From NCBI GenBank assembly GCA_947462335.1, contig OX381705.1, forward strand, positions 37,719,570-37,783,569: 64,000 nucleotides of DNA, in the 5' to 3' direction. Made by a program: the position numbers and the translations under genes. The notes under the pieces are model-generated. The model was not told the DNA's origin, ran no database searches, and worked only from the letters and a program-made list of their open reading frames with translations. Shown in pieces: positions 53,744-64,000 of this stretch. Position 1 is the first letter of the stretch. Every line of letters starts with the position of its first letter. Source of the stretch: Harmothoe impar. Lineage: Eukaryota; Annelida; Polychaeta; Phyllodocida; Polynoidae.

Positions 53744-56127
53744 CTGGTGATATTAATATCAACCTAGCCTTAATCAGGGACCAGAAAGTTAAAGATTTCA
53801 AGAAATTAATGAGAGACTTTGGACTTAGAATTTTGATTAAGGAATTTACAAGATGTGTAGGCAATTCAAAATCAATATTGGATGTTATTTGTACCAATGC
53901 AAAATTTGTTAATGAGTCTGGAGTCATGAACCTCAATGTCTCGGATCATTATGCTGTATACATGATACGTAAGAAGAGTGTTGAGAAAAAACCAAAAGTT
54001 CAACATGTCGGTAGTTCCTACAAAAAGTATAATCCCCTCAAATTAGGTCAGGATCTTGATGCTCACGACTGGGGTATTTTTGATAATTCTGGTGATCCAA
54101 CTACAAAATGGGATATTTTTCATGATTCAATCAAATCCTCACTAGATAAAATGTGCCCGGTCAAATCATTCAAAATTCCAGAGGAGAGAGAGGAGTGGGT
54201 GACGGATCATATGGTCAATGTTTTGCGTGACAAGAATAACATGTTAGCTAAGGCTAGGCGAACAGGTCTTACAGCTGATATAGAAAAGGCTGATAAAGCC
54301 AAACGTGAAGGAAACCGTTATTCCAGATCAGCAAAAAGAAAGTGCATTAGGGAAGAATTGAAAGCTAATGAAACAAATTCCACTGAATTTTGGAGAAGGA
54401 TTCAAAAGCTAATCCCTGATTCCCCTAAGCATACCACTATTGAACTTGTTGATAATGTTACCGGTACCCCAGTAGAGGAAACCGAAGTGGCAAACCACAT
54501 TAATTCTTTCTTTACAAATATTGGGCCAAAATTATCCGCAGATATGCATGATGTATGGAAGCCGTATGACACCAGAGTTGATGAGTCACTGTTGGACCTT
54601 GTAACAACGGTAAATGAAGTTAAGGATGTGGTTAAGTTAATTAACACACGCAAATCATCTGCCATTGATAACATGTCAAACATGGTTATTAAAGATGCAT
54701 TTATGCATGAACTCCCAAGAGTAACTGATATGTTTAACAGTTCTTTTAGAACCAATATTGTACCAATTAAATGGAAAATTGCGACAATTGTTCCAGTTTT
54801 TAAATCAGGTAACCCAAAGCATGTAGGCAACTATAGACCAATAGCCTTAACACCCACACCTTGTAAATTAATTGAAAAACTAGCTCATAAACATATAATG
54901 AATTTCCTGTCTAGATATAATATCTTATCTCAACACCAGGGAGGTTTTAGGGCTGGTAAATCCACAATAGCGACACTGGCTGATTTTACAGATAGTATAG
55001 CGCGAAATCTTAATGTGGCAAAGCCAACTGTGGCAGTGTTTATAGATTTAAGTAAGGCCTTTGACACCGTAGACCACAGTATTTTAGAAAGTAAACTTGA
55101 AAATTATGGTATAAGGGGAAATAGTCTTTTTTGGTTAAAAAGTTATCTTACAGATCGAGTTCAGAAAACAAAAAGTAATAATATCATGTCTGATTCTCTC
55201 AAGGTGGTCTGCGGTGTCCCACAGGGATCTATACTAGGCCCCCTCCTGTTCTTACTGTATGTGAATGACTTGCCAAATTGTGTAAAAAACTCTGAAATTA
55301 AGCTATATGCCGATGACACTGTTATATTTGATTCTGATGTGAATATAGACAATATACATACAAGACTTCAGTCTAGCCTGGATATTTTTGGTTTATGGTG
55401 CCTTCAAAACAAACTTACTGTCAATACTGCTAAGACAAAGGTAATGGCCTTTACTGCCTCTAAAAGAAAGCTAAACGGTATGAATATAAACCTATATTTA
55501 AATGGTGCAAAATTAATGGTTGTCCAATCTTACAAATATCTAGGAGTATTGTTGGATCCACATTTAAAATATGACTTGCATATCAAACAACAGCTGAAAA
55601 CGATTAACCACAAAACATTTATACTAGCTAACCTCAGAGCCTCTATGACAAAGGGAATTGCCTTCAAAATTTACCAGTCAAAAATACTACCCTATTTTGA
55701 TTACGGGGACCAACTTTTCTGTTCAGCCGCCCAATACATACTGGATGATCTCCAATTTGCACAAAACAGGTGCCTAAAAATTTGTCTAAGGGTTGATCAC
55801 TTAACAGATACCAACTGGGTACATGCAAAATCAAAATTCCCATTGTTAGCAAGCAGGCAAATGTCACATCTCCTGAACTTTATGTACAAAAGAGCACAGA
55901 ATGCCCAGTATTTAGTAGGCAGAAACCTACCCACGAGAGCTCACCAGGGACCTATATTATTTAGACACATACCTCATTGTGATGTATACTTTCGCTCTGT
56001 AGAACATTTTGGCTCAATGCACTGGAATACTTTGGACCCCACTGTACGCCTCTTACCCACCCACACTAGTTTTAAGAATAACAGAAAAGATTGGTTGGCA
56101 GGTGAGGTACCTATTGCTATTTATTAA
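53740..56127 (+). CDS. LINE ORF2: endonuclease end and reverse transcriptase
   Basis: A 795-codon intact frame: GDININLALIRDQ and VSDHYAVYM (endonuclease end), then RT blocks NYRPIALTPTPCK near residue 365, VFIDLSKAFDTVDHS near 433, GVPQGSILGPLLF near 491 and YADDTVIF near 526, followed by thumb and C-terminal region. Only the endonuclease is damaged, which would prevent autonomous target nicking. Confidence 0.92.
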   Translation: MTGDININLALIRDQKVKDFKKLMRDFGLRILIKEFTRCVGNSKSILDVICTNAKFVNESGVMNLNVSDHYAVYMIRKKSVEKKPKVQHVGSSYKKYNPLKLGQDLDAHDWGIFDNSGDPTTKWDIFHDSIKSSLDKMCPVKSFKIPEEREEWVTDHMVNVLRDKNNMLAKARRTGLTADIEKADKAKREGNRYSRSAKRKCIREELKANETNSTEFWRRIQKLIPDSPKHTTIELVDNVTGTPVEETEVANHINSFFTNIGPKLSADMHDVWKPYDTRVDESLLDLVTTVNEVKDVVKLINTRKSSAIDNMSNMVIKDAFMHELPRVTDMFNSSFRTNIVPIKWKIATIVPVFKSGNPKHVGNYRPIALTPTPCKLIEKLAHKHIMNFLSRYNILSQHQGGFRAGKSTIATLADFTDSIARNLNVAKPTVAVFIDLSKAFDTVDHSILESKLENYGIRGNSLFWLKSYLTDRVQKTKSNNIMSDSLKVVCGVPQGSILGPLLFLLYVNDLPNCVKNSEIKLYADDTVIFDSDVNIDNIHTRLQSSLDIFGLWCLQNKLTVNTAKTKVMAFTASKRKLNGMNINLYLNGAKLMVVQSYKYLGVLLDPHLKYDLHIKQQLKTINHKTFILANLRASMTKGIAFKIYQSKILPYFDYGDQLFCSAAQYILDDLQFAQNRCLKICLRVDHLTDTNWVHAKSKFPLLASRQMSHLLNFMYKRAQNAQYLVGRNLPTRAHQGPILFRHIPHCDVYFRSVEHFGSMHWNTLDPTVRLLPTHTSFKNNRKDWLAGEVPIAIY

Positions 56128-56490
56128 CGTGACATGTATATTTACAACAACATATTTGTAAGGAAATTCTTATCACATCAATTTGACTGTGATATATATG
56201 AGTGGTCCCAGTCTAAACAGGACTGGATCCTATAAAATTTTGTTATATTCTTTCCTAGTAAGGAAAGGGTTCCCCATGAAAATCCACCACACACCTAATT
56301 TGCGTGGGAGGAGGGGAACCTTTCTAGCTCTGAGTTTATTGGATTTGCATTTACATGAAGTGCACTACGGGATATTATACTTTATATGGGAGTGCGCCCT
56401 CAGCACAATTATGATCTGTACTTCGATGATTGAAACTGTCATAAACTCAGAAATAAAGATAAATGTTTCTAAAAAAAACAAAAAAACAGG

Positions 56491-57514
56491 TTGTGAACTC
56501 TGTTATCTGGAAAAAACAGATGTTCTGTTAGGGCATTAGATTTACCTAAAAGAATGGTCATTGAAAATTTGAATGGATATGTTACTCCACCAGACTCTCT
56601 AAGTGTCTACACAAAAAGATGGTTCTGGAAATGTGTAACTGGATGTGTGGGGACTTCAATATGAAAGTGTTCAATTGTGTAGAATACCCTTTGTATTGAG
56701 ATCATGGCACTTTCTACCATCATGCTTGGGTAGTAATCTAATCTGGTTATTGTGCCCTAAAAATACATTTGTCCTGTTCAATTTGCATGGTGTATTATAA
56801 TTGATATTGTAATGTGGTTGTTATATAGCTAGATGTATAGGGTGAGCAATTGTAATAAAATCCTATATAAATAGGAATGATGTCTTGTTATTATTTATAT
56901 AGCAATGTGTAACAAAAACTTAATCTTAAACTCTTGTCCATACCTTATGGAAATCACAGCACAGCACACAAATGTCAGAAATAGGGTGGTCCCTCAGAAA
57001 TGTAGAGGGAGGCATTTCTCTGCAATGCCGAGAAGCACAAAACATGAGTCCCACTTTACTCTACCACTTTACTCTACCCCATCGCACCTCACCTCTCAGA
57101 TAGCTCTACTTCCTCCATAGCCTCAACCATGTGAGTGTAGGCTCAACTACTATCCCGACCTCTCCTTCTAAACTATCGCATACACAAAAAGTGGGAGAAC
57201 GATTTGAAATTTTGTTCTTAAGGTCGTGTTCAAAGTGTGAATAAAAGGGTGTTTTGATGTGTCTCATCAGTGCTGCTAAAACATATACCATACATGATTA
57301 GATCACATACCTGAATTAGTAAATAGTATTAATGATAGTGATATACCTAAACCATGAAGCAAGCTGTATGCATTGAATAAACCCCGATTGAATTTGATAA
57401 AAGTTCAAAGTATGCGCCACGTACACATCGCATCCCTATCCTTATCTCAACTCTTATCTGTTAATATTATCTTATTTGTTATAAAAGTTGATTGTGGAAC
57501 ATGTGTATGCTGGA
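56491..57514. other. non-coding stretch
   Basis: A+T-rich; short frames only. Nothing recognised beyond a CACTTTACTCTAC direct repeat near 57050-57078. Confidence 0.5.
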
Positions 57515-57990
57515 AAATATTTTTTATTTATTGTCAGATCCCTAAAAAGAAATCCTTTTTCTCTCCCTCTTTTAGGTCACAACATAGAGTCATGTAATGA
57601 CATCAATTGTTGAGACCCGGCTTACTTTGTATCATGCCCCATTCTGAAGAAGATATTTCAGAAGTAGCTGAGCCAAAGTAAACTCACCATGGGAAACCCC
57701 TTAAAGGATGGTTTATGCCATGTGATGCTTACGGATTGGGCCCAAACAATACATGTGCATATACATTACTACAAACCAAGTTTGTGGTGTCTATCGAACT
57801 AGCCCCCCACCACCTTCCATCTACTAGTGTTATATCAATACAATCCATTATTTAAATAGAGAATGTGCATACATACATTATGACACACATTATGATATAT
57901 ATAATTACATGATTACTTGATGTTTTACTAGGTAAAGATGTATTACTATCCTCCGGGTCTCCTCATAATGCCTTGTGGCGCCGTCTGGCG
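57515..57990 (+). repeat. multi-hairpin module B
   Basis: CAGATCCCTAAAAAGAAATCC, TCATGTAATGACATCAATTGTTGAGACCCGGCTT, a CTTACTTTG / CAAAGTAA pairing, ACCATGGGAAACCCC / GGATGGTTTATGCCATG, then AACCAAGTTTGTGGTGT, and an end at TTGTGGCGCCGTCTGGCGG (57972-57990). It has the same order of parts as module C, which follows in tandem. Confidence 0.7.
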
Positions 57991-58039
57991 GTTTCAATCG
58001 TTAAGAGTATTATGTAGACGCTATGACACAGCAACCGTA

Positions 58040-58462
58040 CTATTTTTGTATTATTTGCTGGGTCCCTAAAGAGGGACCCTTTCTTTCCGAATCCCAACAA
58101 TATGAGTCATTATATTATAATGACTAGATTGTTGAGATGTCGGCTCCCATTCTGGCCATGGGAGGCCCCCTTAATTGGGGGCCTATGCCATGATAGCGAG
58201 AGTTACTGTCGACCACACAATCATAAACTATATGATATTGTCAAAACCAAGGTTATGGTGTTTTTATTTCAATCCGCGAGGGTTTGCACTGCACAGCTTT
58301 GGTGATCATACACAAATACTATTATATAGCACTGATGTTTATAGTATATCATGCTATGTCAAATAACAGTACAAAAAAATTAAAACATTAATATCCTATG
58401 AAGAAAAGCGGTAACAATATATACACACTCCGCATAATGTATAGTGGCACCATCTGTCGGCG
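58040..58462 (+). repeat. multi-hairpin module C
   Basis: GGGTCCCT-AAAG-AGGGACCC (58060-58079), CAACAAT / ATTGTTG around TCATTATA..TATAATGA (58098-58137), CTCCCAT / ATGGGAG, AGGCCCCC-TTAATT-GGGGGCCT (58163-58184), then AACCAAGGTTATGGTGT and an end near TAGTGGCACCATCTGTCGG (58443). It is about 525 bases downstream of module B, so the two form a tandem pair. Confidence 0.7.
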
Positions 58463-58755
58463 TATAAGTAAACTACTCAACGCGCGTCAAAGCAAACGTG
58501 CGCTATGCATATTACGTCTTGTGTGCTGGTATATAGTCCAGTTTGTTTATGCACATTAGCTAGCATAAACCATCAGTGTTTTATTGTCTAAATGTATTGA
58601 TGCCTAATAAAGTCCTCCTTTCTTATTACATCTGCCGTTCCAAGTGAGACAAAGAGGAAATGAAACTGTGCCTCGGTGAATGAAAACTGCTCATGTGTGC
58701 TTTTTGAAAGAAAGTTAATCTTGGAGGTGGTCATTTTACACACGAAAAAACCATG

Positions 58756-60955
58756 AGAGGCAATATCATTGATATAAGCCTCACCAAGATAGACCCTAGT
58801 TAACAGGCTCAAACACATTTGGCTGTGTGGTCCTGCTGCTAGGGTATATTGGACTTCTAGTTGGGATCAGATCAAATGGTGTTCAAACCCGCAAAATTTT
58901 TAAATAGCGTAAATGATTTGGCTAAAAAGGCAGAAACAGTACATATTCTATTGGGTGATTAGTATTATTGCATAAGTCCCCGTGGAGCAGTTGGCTAGCT
59001 GTGGGGCTCAATGTTCTGAGTACAAATCCTGCTCGATACCCAGGCTGGCAAAGGAAAAAAGAACCCTTAAATGTAAATATCTCCTAGGGGTCTATTTCGA
59101 TGTATAAAATAAACAATGTTTCCTCCTGATGATGGACAATGTTATAAACTGTTCCCATTTTTAGGTATTTCAGCTCCTTTTACCTCCCTTATATGTTTCC
59201 TCTGCACATGTATAAGAAAGTTATACATTTGCAAAGGACACATATAAGCATTATATGAAACACTATCTATACATTTTTAGCAGGCACAATTTTGTATCAA
59301 CGGATACCTACCAAGGGGCATGGCAACACTTTCTTATATAGAAAGCACACGTCATACTTGTTCCCTAACGGACACCACTAATTAACAGGCGCAGTCATAT
59401 ACAGCCTTGAAACACTGAACTGGATTTATGCTATTTTTCGTACTCATCCATTGCTTATGTAACAGACCCCAGGCCATAAAACTTTTACTGACCTGGACAA
59501 TAACCCTTTAAGGATGGCCTTGTGTATTAACACATTATTTACTTGGTCATCACGTTGCATGAATGCATCACAGGTGAGTTACTTGCTGTGGCTGCATTGG
59601 TGCATGATGACGACATATGCGATATTTTAGCGTCATACTTGTTCCCTAATGGACACCACTAATTAACAGGCGCAGTCATATACAACATTGAAACACTGAA
59701 CTGGATTTATCCTTTTTTTCGTACTAATTCATTGCTTATGTAACAGACCCCAGGCCATAAAACTTTTACTGACCTGGGCATTAACCCTTTAAGGATGGCA
59801 TTGTGTATTGACACATTATTTACTTGGACATCACGTTGCATGAATGCATCACAGGTGAGTTACTTGCTGTGGCTGCATTGGTGCATCATGACGACAGATG
59901 CAATTTTTTAGCAACATGATATCCTTGAATGGTTAATAACTATTGGTACACCTGCACTGTAAGGTAGTGTCAATGGTATTGGTTGCTTCAAATAGAAACT
60001 ATACAGATGTAGGAAAGACTCTAATAAAGGCCTAGGTCTATTTTACCATCAACGGTAGGCCTAGGTTTACAGTTTGCCGTGATCAAGGGGTCACTTTTTT
60101 CCAGGGAGGCTTCCAATTTTAATTATATGTGTTCTGAGTTAAATAGGAGAGAAGAATGAAAGGTTTAGAACAGAGAATAGTTACTGGAAATGAAAAGTGG
60201 TGTCCAGAGAGTTTAATAGCTGTAACATGACAGGTATGATAAATGAGTATCACTAACCGGTATACCATCATTTAACGGTACACCTGTATCCACCGGTGAA
60301 CCTGTTTCTGATGGTATACCTGCAATTACCGGTGAACCTTTATTTGATGGTTGACCATTTATACTCTATATAGTGCAAAGAAAGAAATAATCATTTATTT
60401 GACTTTCATGACTAGATATAACATGATATATATGAAACTTTTATATGATAGTGAAAGAAACACAATGTTAATATCCTCATACTGATGGGCATAATAATGT
60501 ATGAAAAAGAGCTGTATTCTTAATTTAATGTAAAGGATAAGAAAATATACATATTTATCCTTTTTTTTACACTAATATGTCAAGATAAAGTAGATATATC
60601 TATATTCCAAATATGAAATAGATACATGTTGATTTAGTACATGAAAATGAACAAAAACATGCTCAAAACCAAAATGGTGAATGAATTGACTCGCTCTATT
60701 ACTACTTATGTGTAATGATACGGTCCCATGACACCCAGTTACAACAGGACTCCCCTTTCCCCCCCCCCCCCCCTCCATCCTCCTACACCTCGTGCAGGTC
60801 GCCTCTCTCGCCGGTTACTCGTGCAGGTCGCCTCTCTCGCCGTCGCCTATCTCACCCATTCCTCGTGTGAATAAGGGCCGCTATTTGCACGAGCTCCTCG
60901 TGTGAATAGCGGCCGCTATTTGCACGAGCTCCTCGTGCGGATATCATCGGCCCTG
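58756..60955 (-). repeat. right inverted arm
   Basis: Mirrors the left arm from inside out: GAGGCAATATCATTGATATAAGCC (58756), the tRNA-like repeat (58975-59100), two ~280-bp units (59345-59910), the block at 60150-60245, the ACCGGT minisatellite (60255-60355), the GAGCGAGTCAATTC block (60565-60705), then GTCGCCTCTCTCGCC repeats and CCTCGTGTGAATAA..GCACGAG units (60790-60955). No gene inside. Confidence 0.8.
58975..59100 (+). repeat. tRNA-like SINE fragment in the right arm
   Basis: CCCCGTGGAGCAGTTGGCTAGCTG..GAGTACAAATCCTGCTC, mirrored by 40530-40700. The B-box is poor (GTACAAATCC). It is not a functional tRNA. Confidence 0.45.
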
Positions 60956-61239
60956 CGACATTACAATTTGCTTAATACCAGACTCATTTGCTCCATGTAG
61001 GTACCGTACGTATGATCTATGGCTTTGAAGGCCAATGTACACCATAGACACTTGTCTATGCTTCATGTGGCTTAAACCTGTGATAATAGGCCTGCTTGAT
61101 ACTTCCACAATTAGATAGGAAGAGTATGCTTTATGCCTTAGAGTTGATTAGCAGGACCTAGGATATCTCTTTTAACAAATAAGAGAAAATACTGGGAATG
61201 ATTGAATAGATTCTAAAAACCCATAGTTATCAGGTGGTG
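60956..61239. other. unique non-coding flank
   Basis: No match to the left flank (36736-37136) was found, which supports an element edge near 60955. Confidence 0.4.
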
Positions 61240-61490
61240 CTGTGTCACCAAATTGGCCAGCCCACCCAAAACCGATCAGTGCCCAAAGTCGACAGCCCAC
61301 CCAAAACCCGATCTGAGCCCGCTTTCAGCCCATCCAAAACCCAATCTGAGCCCAATTCGGGCAGCCCATCTAAAATCCAATCTGAGCCCAATTCGGGCAG
61401 CCCGCTTGGGGCCACACCAAAGCCCAGTGCCCTAAACCAATGGGCGCCCATCGGTTAGCCCACTCCGGGCCACACTTGCAAACACGGGTA
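61240..61490 (-). repeat. minisatellite CAATCTGAGCCCAATTCGGGCAGCCC
   Basis: Units of about 41 bp; on the minus strand GGGCTGCCCGAATTGGGCTCAGATTGGATTTT. It is the inverted partner of 36530-36735. False open frames arise on both strands. Confidence 0.85.
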
Positions 61491-61552
61491 TGATAATGGT
61501 CCATATACCCTATAAAGTACCAACCACATGGTATTTGTTGGGGGGGGGTAGA

Positions 61553-61680
61553 TGGGGGGGGTCCCCATGTCACGTGTCGATTTTAAGAAATGACCATGTC
61601 ACATGTCACTAAGGGAAAAGTCATGTCATTAGTGCACAGAAAAAAGACGTATGTTTTCTGTGATTAGTGTCACTAAGGGA
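61553..61680. repeat. ATGTCACATGTC-type repeat
   Basis: Same family as 10605-10998 (GGGGGGGTCCCCATGTCACGTGTCGATTTTAAGAAATGACCATGTC). A poly-G run at 61541-61560 precedes it. Confidence 0.8.
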
Positions 61681-61701
61681 CTCATACATAGGGGTCTTGG
61701 G

Positions 61702-61864
61702 TGTTGTGTACGCGCATCTGTGACGTCATCACTTTGTGTGAGGACCGCATGGGCGACGTACGAGGACATGATCAGAGCTATCTACATGTTGTATTTGTAT
61801 CATCTAAGATTACAGTAAAGACATATATGTTCTACAAGTCACAGAATTCATCACATTCTTTACA
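61702..61864 (+). repeat. 5' LTR of a Gypsy element (short)
   Basis: The proposed LTR starts TGTTGTGTACGCGC and ends CTTTACA, followed at once by TGGTGTCAGAAG, a typical primer-binding sequence. Only about 163 bp. The start is tentative because the 3' LTR is outside the window. Confidence 0.55.
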
Positions 61865-62049
61865 TGGTGTCAGAAGATGTGGATGTTTGAAAGGACCCTG
61901 GTAGATGAATGCTCCAAACTGTGAGTAGACATTCAATATTTGGGTAGCAGGAGTGCCACAGACAGTAAAGCCTACAGGCCATTCTAACCCATCAAATTGA
62001 CATTGCCAATACTGTAATATTGACACAAAGTAACTATAGATCTATAGTC

Positions 62050-64000
62050 ATGGACCCAATGACAGTATCACAAGCAGACCTGCGGAGAATGGACTGGAAC
62101 TCCCCAGTGCTGAGGGAGGCATGGAAGAAATTTGAAGATCATGCAGATCTATTTTTCTCTGGCCCCCTTCGTAAGACTGAGTAAAACCAGCGCGTTAGTT
62201 TCATCCTGATATGGTCCGGGGAGCGGGGCAGGGAGATATTCTCCAAGTTTCACTTTGCCCCTGCTGTTGCAGCTGTGCCTGCTGCAGATGGACAAGCCGC
62301 TATTGCTGCGGTAGCAGGGGAGGACCAGACCGACCTCCAGACTGTATATAAAACGTTCCGGATACATGTAGCGCCAAGGTTGACTATGTTTGTTTCGCGC
62401 CACAAGTTCTACACTAGGGTGCAGGGGCCGACTGAGTCAGTTGACAGTTTCCTCATGGGACTAAGACTCCTTGTCAAGGACTGTGCTTTCCCAGCAGCGT
62501 TTGTGGATGAAATGCTATGTGACCGACTGGTGCTCGGCACCAACACCGATGAGACAAAGAAACAGTACCTGGATAGCAGAGATGACATTGACTTGTTTGC
62601 AGCCCTGAACATTGCTCGTGCTCTGGAGAGCACTCAATGGCACCTGAAGTGCATGGGTGGCTCAGAGGCTGCAGGAGTCCAGCCAGTGGGAATATCCGAG
62701 AAGAAAGCGGTTCCCAACAGGCAGAAGTATGGCGGCCATGGCAACGTTAGTGGTGGCAAACAGGCTCCGCAGAAAAGCACAGCTGAGTTGTGCCCTAAGT
62801 GCAACCAGGACTCTCATCCCAGCATGATGAGTTGCCCTGCCAGAGGGAAGAGATGCAGTAACTGCAAGAGGTACAACCATTTTGCGGCGGTCTGCCACGC
62901 ACAGGCAGTCCACACAGTGCAACCATACCCAGATGACAGTGCTAGCTATGCAGGCGGGGATTTCTTCATAGATGTGGTCAACTCAGCGGCGTGCACCAAA
63001 GACCAGGCTTTTGTCCACATCCAATGCCATGGCGTGACCATCAAGTTTAAGGTAGACACCGGGGCACAGGTCAACGTGCTACCCAAATCCGTGTTCGACA
63101 AACTGTACGTCCAGCAGCCACTCATGTTGAGTAAGACGCTTCATGGATATGGAGGGCAGTCCCTAAATACATTGGGAGTCTGTGATCTAGAATGCACACA
63201 CAAGGGTGAAAGGCAGCGTTTACAGTTCCATGTTGTCAACGCACAAGCACCCCCACTCCTTGGACTTAGGACGTGTGTGGACATGAATCTGGTGCAGCTT
63301 GTACTGTCCATCGATGAACAGGAAGCTGGGATACGAGAGTATGATACGAGTGGTAACGACCCTGCTATCAATGCCCTGATTTCAGAATACGCTGACATTT
63401 TTGAGGGGATAGGAGAGTTTCCTGGTGAGCATAACATCAGTTTGCAGCCAGGAGCTGAGCCAGTCATACATGCATCCCGCACGGTAGCTGTATCCATCCG
63501 TGACAAAGTCAAAGCTGAGCTGGATCGTATGGAGAGTCATGGAATAGTTACGAAGGTCACCAAACCCACAGACTGGGTTAGCTCCATGGTGGTGGTTCAC
63601 AAAACAAATGGTGACTTAAGGGTATGCTTGGACCCCAAAGATCTGAACAAGGCAATAAAACGACCACACTACCCAGTTCCAACCCTGGATGATGTCACTA
63701 GCCGACTGTCAGGATGCAAATATTCTCTACGCTGGATGCCCGCAGCGGTTACTGGCAGATTCAGCTGGACGATGTTTGGTCATTACAGGTACTTATGCCT
63801 TTCGGTATCAACTGTGCCCAGGACATATTCCAGAGGCGTGTGGATAAGAACTCTGAGGGGCTGGCCAGAGTAAAGGGCATCAGTGACGATGTACTCATGG
63901 CCGGAACAACTCGGGAAGAACACTTGGAAACGCTCTGTGCAACTTTCCAACGTGCTCGTGAGCACGGTCAAAGGTACAACCTGGATAAATGCCATTTCAA
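62050..64000 (+). pseudogene. Gypsy gag-pro-pol, partial at the window end, two disruptions
   Basis: One long frame from ATG 62050: Gag (REAWKKFEDHADLFFSG near residue 21), a TAA at 62182, then open for over 500 codons with Gag C-terminal region, cysteine knuckles (CPKCNQDSHPSMMSCPARGKRC), protease (VDTGAQVNVLP near 63053) and the RT fingers (DRMESHGIVTKV, LRVCLDPKDLN). A one-base loss near 63724 moves the RT (LDARSGYWQ, PFGINCAQ, ISDDVLMAG as catalytic block) to the next frame, where it stays open to the end of the window. The single-ORF gag-pol layout is Mag-like. With only two lesions it is younger than the Gypsy element at 15.8 kb. Confidence 0.88.

Larger units (their letters stand above)
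53402..56490 (+). mobile_element. LINE inserted inside the Polinton-like element
   Basis: 5'-truncated, with part of the endonuclease, a full RT, a ~340-base 3' region, an AATAAA (about 56452) and an A-rich end (56471-56487). It differs in sequence from the two other LINEs in the window and lies within the inverted arms, so it inserted after the larger element. Confidence 0.88.
37137..60955. mobile_element. Polinton/Maverick-like composite element with long inverted arms
   Basis: The two ends carry the same series of sequences in opposite orientation and in mirrored order (see the arm entries). Between them lie Polinton-type genes: packaging ATPase, integrase, capsid-like domain. Metazoan Polintons are 15-20 kb DNA elements with terminal inverted repeats; this one is about 23.8 kb, including a 3-kb LINE. 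No PolB or adenain-like protease was found and most genes are broken, so it is a relic. The outer limits are estimates; no clean 6-bp duplication was identified. Confidence 0.7.

Noticed and set aside
58060..58079. Histone 3' stem-loop
   Set aside because: The loop is AAAG rather than the histone-type TTTC/TTAC loop and no histone gene is near.
36530..61490. GGGCTCAGATC minisatellites as the true ends of the 24-kb element
   Set aside because: The sequence between these minisatellites and the arms does not match on the two sides, so they may be independent copies of a dispersed repeat.

Overview
The window reads as nuclear DNA of an animal, most likely a marine invertebrate. It is about 60% A+T and has introns with GT..AG borders. 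It is packed with non-LTR retrotransposons, Gypsy elements, foldback and MITE-like inverted repeats, minisatellites and a virus-like Polinton relic. I cannot name the species. A lancelet, hemichordate or mollusc would all fit. There is no sign of bacterial gene organisation.

Layout. 1-5.1 kb is non-coding with short tandem and inverted repeats. 5.1-10.5 kb is a nearly complete two-ORF LINE on the minus strand: an SGNH-esterase ORF1, an intact endonuclease/reverse-transcriptase ORF2, and seven copies of a small GUGC-ACNA-GCAC hairpin outside the ORFs. At 11.2 kb there is one credible host exon. 12.6-15.8 kb holds paired RFX-type X-boxes, a broken minisatellite, a MITE and a tyrosine-recombinase fragment. 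15.8-20.4 kb is a decayed Gypsy element with its 5' LTR. It is cut in its RT by a 5'-truncated LINE (20.4-26.0 kb), which is itself split by a 2.1-kb DNA element flanked by ATA (21.9-24.0 kb). 26.9-31.0 kb is a foldback-like element whose two arms are tandem arrays of one 39-bp unit in opposite orientation. 32.4-34.3 kb encodes a LINE ORF1-like protein (coiled coil, RRM, CTD) fused to a NADAR domain. It abuts a Gypsy integrase/3'-LTR fragment (34.3-36.0 kb), whose LTR holds a second foldback element.

37.1-61.0 kb is the largest structure: long inverted arms (about 37.1-40.9 and 58.8-61.0 kb) enclosing Polinton/Maverick-type genes. These are a packaging ATPase, a small basic protein, a short unnamed protein, an integrase run into a capsid-like domain, and a chromodomain protein on the opposite strand. 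It also carries a repeated multi-hairpin element (at least five copies), a minus-strand protein with 13-residue CQT repeats, an intact three-exon CARD-like gene, and a later LINE insertion (53.4-56.5 kb). Most Polinton genes are broken and no PolB was found, so it is a relic as a mobile element. The CARD-like gene is open. 61.7-64.0 kb starts another Gypsy element (LTR, PBS, gag-pro-RT), which runs off the window.

How the genes relate: almost all coding sequence belongs to mobile elements, stacked by nested insertion. The Gypsy element at 15.8 kb is older than the LINE inside it, which is older than the DNA element inside that LINE. The Polinton-like element predates the LINE at 53.4 kb. Candidate host or cargo genes are the exon at 11.17 kb, the CARD-like gene at 52.06-52.74 kb and the CQT-repeat protein at 48.9-49.9 kb.
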